Assembly (NCBI RefSeq): GCF_032854445.1
Contig: NW_027018034.1
Coordinates: 47,467 to 111,466 of the forward strand
Direction: 5' to 3'
From: Liolophura sinensis
Taxonomy: Eukaryota; Mollusca; Polyplacophora; Chitonida; Chitonidae
Length of the DNA: 64,000 nt
Shown here: positions 60,394-64,000 of the stretch, piece by piece
How positions within the stretch are numbered: the stretch's first letter is position 1
How the letters are laid out: each line of letters starts with the position of its first letter
Translations under genes and position numbers: made by a program
The notes under the pieces: model-generated
Database searches by the model: none
What the model was told of the DNA's origin: nothing
The model's input: only the letters and a program-made list of their open reading frames with translations

Positions 60394-63300
60394 ATGCGGA
60401 ATTGGGCCAGGCATATCCAGCTGTTGAAAAATTGCAAATTTCCTTGGTTTCCATGGAGTAAGAGCCGTTGCTGGGCACGTGATTATGACATAAATGATCA
60501 TTTATTGTCGCTACAGCCAAACGTATTGGTGGGAGAGCAACGCGGTTTGCACCATTCGATATCTCGTCACAAAATACGTCGGGTCAGCCTCTTACAAACC
60601 GCATTGCAACAGTTGTTCCAGTTTTGGACTTTTGCCTGGTCTTTTTGTTAATTGAAATCGGCTACACTGTACTATGTACCATCGCGACTGGTCATTACTA
60701 TATTCAACTTTTCACTATAAGTTATGTGCCCTTCGGTAGCCCAGAAGACGTCAAATCTTTGGGCCAAGCCCATTTAACTCACCCAGCAATTGTCTTACTT
60801 CTAAGTCGAAGACAATCTCAATGTCTTTATCTACATGTAGAAAACTACACCATTTGTATCTAGAAAACACAAGGTACTTGGTACAGTCTGCTGTAAAAAG
60901 TACAATTGAACACTGACCCACATCAATAAGGTGCCAAAAGATGCGGAATTGGGGCCAGGCATCTCCAGCTGTTGAAAAATTGCAAATTTCCTTGGTTTCC
61001 ATGGAGTAAGAGCCGTTGCTGGGCACGTGATTATGACATAAATGATCATTTAATTGTCGCTACAGCCAAAAGTATTGGTCGGAGAGCAACGCGGTTTGCA
61101 CCATTCGATTTCTCGTCACAAAATACGTCGGGATAGTCTCTTACAAACAGCATTGCAACAGTTGTTCCAGTTTTGGACTTTTGCCTGGTCTTTTTGTTAA
61201 TTGAAATCGGCTACACTGTACTATGTACCATCGCGACTGGTCTTTACTGTATTCAACTTTTCACTATAAGTTATGTGCCCTTCGGTAGCCCAGAAGACGT
61301 CAAATTTTTGTTTCCAGCCCATTTAACTCCCCCAGCAATTGTCTTACTTCTAAGTCGAAGACAATCTCAATGTCTTTATTTACATGTAGAAAACCACACC
61401 ATTTGTATCTAGAAACCACAAAGTACTTGATACAGTCTGCTGTAAAAAGTACAATCGAACACTGACCCACATCAATAAGGTGCCAAAAGATGCGGAATTG
61501 GGCCAGGCATCTCCAGCTGTTGAAAAATTGCAAATTTCCTTGGTTTCCATGGAGTAAGAGCCATTGCTGGGCATGTGATTATGACATAAATGATCATTTA
61601 ATTGTCGCTACATCCACAAGTATTGGTCGGAGAGCAACGCGGTTTGCACCATTCGATTTCTCGTTACAAAATACGTCGGGTCAGCCTCTTACAAACAGCA
61701 TTGCAACAGTTGTTCCAGTTTTGGACTTTTGCCTGGTCTTTTTGTTAATTGAAATCGGCTACACTGTACTATGTACCATCGCGACTGGTCTTTACTGTAT
61801 TCAACTTTTCACTATAAGTTATGTGCCCTTCGGTAGCCCAGAAGACGTCAAATCTTTGGGTCAAGCCATTAAACTCACTCAGCAATTGTCTTATTTCTAA
61901 GTCGAAGACAATCTCAATGTCTTTATTTACATGTAGAAAAACCACACCATTTGTATCTAGAAAACACAAGGTACTTGATACAGTCTGCTGTAAATAGTAT
62001 AATTGAACACTGACCCACATCAATAAGGTGCAAAAAGATGCGGAATTGGGCCCAGGCATCTCCAGCTGTTGAAAAAATTGCAAATTTCCTTGGTTTCCAT
62101 GGAGTAAGAGCCGTTGCTGGGCACGTGATTATGACATAAATGATCATTTAATTGTCGCTACAGCCAAAAGTATTGGTCGGAGAGCAACGCGGTTTGTACC
62201 ATTCGATTTCTCGTCACAAAATACGTCGGATTAGTCCCCTTACAAACAGCATTGGAACAGTTGTTCCAGTTTTGGACTTTTGCCTGGTCTTTTTGTTAAT
62301 TGAAATCGGCTACACTCTACTATGTACCATTGCCACTGGTCATTACTGTATTCAACTTTTCACTATAAGTTATGTGCCCTTCGGTAGCCCAGAAGACGTC
62401 AAATCTTTTGGGCTAAGCCCATTTAACTCACCCAGCAATTGTCTTACTTCTAAGTCGAAGACAATCTCAATGTCTTTATTTACATGTAGAAAAACCACAC
62501 CATTTGTATCTAGAAAACACAAGGTACTTGATACAGTCTGCTGTAAAAAGTACAATCGAACACTGACCCACATCAATAAGGTGCAAAAAGATGCGGAATT
62601 GGGCCAGGCATCTCCAGCTGTTGATAAATTGCAAATTTCCTTGGTTTCCATGGAGAAAGAGCCGTTGCTGGGCACGTGATTATGACATCAATGATCATTT
62701 AATTGTCGCTACAGCCAAACGTATTGGTCGGAGAGCAACGCGGTTTGCACCATTCGATTTCTCGTCACAAAATACGTCGGGTCAGCCTCTTACAAACAGC
62801 ATTGGAACAGTTGTTCCAGTTTTGGACTTTTGCCTGGTCTTTTTGTTAATTAAAATCGGCTACACTGTACTATGTACCATCGCGACTGGTCATTACTGTA
62901 TTCAACTTTTCACTATAAGTTATGTGCCCTTCGGTAGCCCAGAAGACGTCAAATCTTTGGGCCAAGCCCATTTGACTCACCCAGCAATTGTCTTACTTCT
63001 AAGTCAAAGACAATCTCAATGTCTTTATCTACATGTAGAAAAACCACACCATTTGTATCTAGAAAACACAAGGTACTTGATACAGTCTGCTGTAAAAGTA
63101 CAATTGAACACTGAAACCACATCAATAAGGTGCCAAAAGATGCGGAATTGGGCCAGACATCGGGAGCTGTTTAAAAAATTGCAAATTTTCCCTGGTTTCC
63201 ATGGAGTAAGAGCCGTTGCTGGGCACGTGATTATGACATAAATGATCATTTAATTGTCGCTACAGCCAAAAGTATTGGTCGGAGAGCAACGCGGTTTGCA

Positions 63301-63690
63301 CCATTCCATTTCTCGTCACAAAATACGTCGGATTAGCGTCTTACCAGCAGCACTGGAACAGTTGTTTCAGTTTTGGACTTTTGCCTGGTCTTTTTGTTAA
63401 TTGAAATCGGCTACACTGTACTATGTACCATCGCGACTGGTCATTACTGTATTCAACTTTTCACTATAAGTTATGTGCCCTTCGGTAGCCCAGAAGACGT
63501 CAAATCTTTGGGCTAAGCCCATTTAACTCACCCAGCAATTGTCTTACTTCTAAGTCGAAGACAATCTCAATGTCTTTATTTACATATTGAAAAACCACAC
63601 CATTTGTATCTAGAAAACACAAGGTACTTGATACAGTCTGCTGTAAAAAGTACAATTGAACACTGAACCACATCAATAAAGTGCCAAAAG
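60394..63690 (+). repeat. Six-unit HOR, right copy (first four units match, last two diverged)
   Basis: Units start at 60394, 60941, 61490, 62038, 62591 and 63140. The first four match 57102, 57651, 58200 and 58750 closely (offset about 3290 bp). The fifth has GAGAAAGAGCC in place of the usual GAGTAAGAG, CATCAATGATCA and GTCAAAGAC. The sixth is unusual: ACATCGGGAGCTG replaces the usual ATCTCCAGCTG, with CCAGCAGCACTGG at about 63344. The last two units therefore do not follow the six-unit pattern. Confidence 0.78.
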
Positions 63691-64000
63691 ATGCGGAATC
63701 GGGCAGGCATCTCCAGCTGTTGAAAAATTGCAAATTTCCTTGGTTTCCAAGGAGTAAGAGCCGTTGCTGGGCACGTGATTATGACATAAATGATCATTTA
63801 ATTGTCGCTACAGCCAAACGTATTGGTCGGACAGCAACGTGGTTTACACCATTTGATTTCTCGTCACAAAATACTTCGGATTAGCCTCCTATAAACAGCA
63901 TTGGAACAGTTGTTCCAGTTTTGGACTTTTGCCTGGTCTTTTTGTTAATTGAAATCCCGGCTTACACTTTACTATGTACATCGCGACTGGTCATTACTGT
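63691..64000 (+). repeat. Partial last unit, cut by the window end
   Basis: This 310-bp piece begins ATGCGGAATCGGGCAGG and follows the unit consensus to about position 310. It has CCAAGGAG and GGTCGGACAGC as in subfamily II, GTGGTTTACACC, AATACTTCGG, and several indels in the last 50 bp (AATCCCGGCTTACAC, TGTACATCGCG). There is no sign that the array ends here. Confidence 0.88.

Larger units (their letters stand above)
1..64000 (+). repeat. 549-bp tandem satellite array spanning the entire window
   Basis: The same unit recurs from the first to the last base. Taking the A of the ATGCGGAATTGG-like landmark as unit start, units begin at 2, 553, 1104, 1651, 2202, 2749, 3297, 3845 and so on to 63140 and 63691: 116 complete copies plus one partial. 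Mean spacing is 549.0 bp, range 546-553. Every copy has the same orientation, and I see no insertion larger than a few bases. By-eye identity between units is about 98-99% for close relatives (units at 29097 and 29646) and about 93% for distant ones (15922 versus 29097). G+C is about 42%. Known biology: such arrays are satellite DNA of eukaryotic heterochromatin. A centromeric or subtelomeric position is inference only. No stretch is left over that could hold an ordinary gene. Confidence 0.97.

Noticed and set aside
1-64000. CRISPR array
   Set aside because: There are no short direct repeats with unique spacers; the whole 549-bp unit repeats without spacers.
1-64000. Transposon ends or LTRs producing the array
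   Set aside because: No terminal inverted repeats, target-site duplications, reverse transcriptase or transposase frames. An origin of the unit from a transposon cannot be excluded but is not shown.

Overview
The whole window is one uninterrupted, head-to-tail satellite DNA array. The repeat unit is 549 bp, and counting from a recurring ATGCGGAATTGG-like landmark the window holds 116 complete units (first at 2, last complete one ending at 63690) plus a 310-bp partial unit at the right end. Mean spacing over the 116 steps is 549.0 bp (range 546-553). All units lie in the same orientation. I found no inserted transposon, no non-repeat sequence, no gene, no RNA gene and no CRISPR array. The array runs off both window ends, so its true length exceeds 64 kb.

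Organism: a long, divergent, hierarchically organised satellite points to a eukaryotic nuclear chromosome (heterochromatin, perhaps centromeric, pericentromeric or subtelomeric). Base composition is about 42% G+C (hand count of one unit). CpG is only mildly depleted (about 18 per unit against about 23 expected), which argues against a heavily CpG-methylated vertebrate-type genome. I cannot name the species or match the unit to a known satellite family.

Layout: three broad subfamilies succeed one another. (I) About 1-22 kb: GGATTAG, ACAGTTTTTCCAG and TGACTCAC variants, many with GTGTCTAG. (II) About 22.5-43.4 kb: mostly GGGTCAGCC, ACAGTTGTTCCAG, TGAACCAC and GTATCTAG. (III) About 43.4-64 kb: TGACCCAC with recurrent CATGTG and ATTTGCC variants. 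Inside each, blocks of consecutive units are copied as higher-order repeats (HORs): an 11-unit HOR (about 6.04 kb) in I and, with different units, in II; 5-unit duplications (2.745-2.748 kb) at 9880-15372 and 29097-34591; a 3-unit duplication at about 46120-49413; and a 6-unit HOR at about 57102-63690. Several units are visible chimeras of two types, as expected from out-of-register exchange.

Most of the window can be read as repeated unequal exchange or conversion acting on one 549-bp unit. Open reading frames are frequent because 549 is a multiple of 3 and one forward frame has only one or two stops per unit. Shared stops, TTG-only starts and frameshifts show they are not genes. Each unit carries a fixed set of short palindromes (CACGTG, a 14-bp palindrome around TGATCA, GACGTC, a 12-bp palindrome around ACATGT), repeated more than a hundred times; these are the most plausible functional or structural signals.
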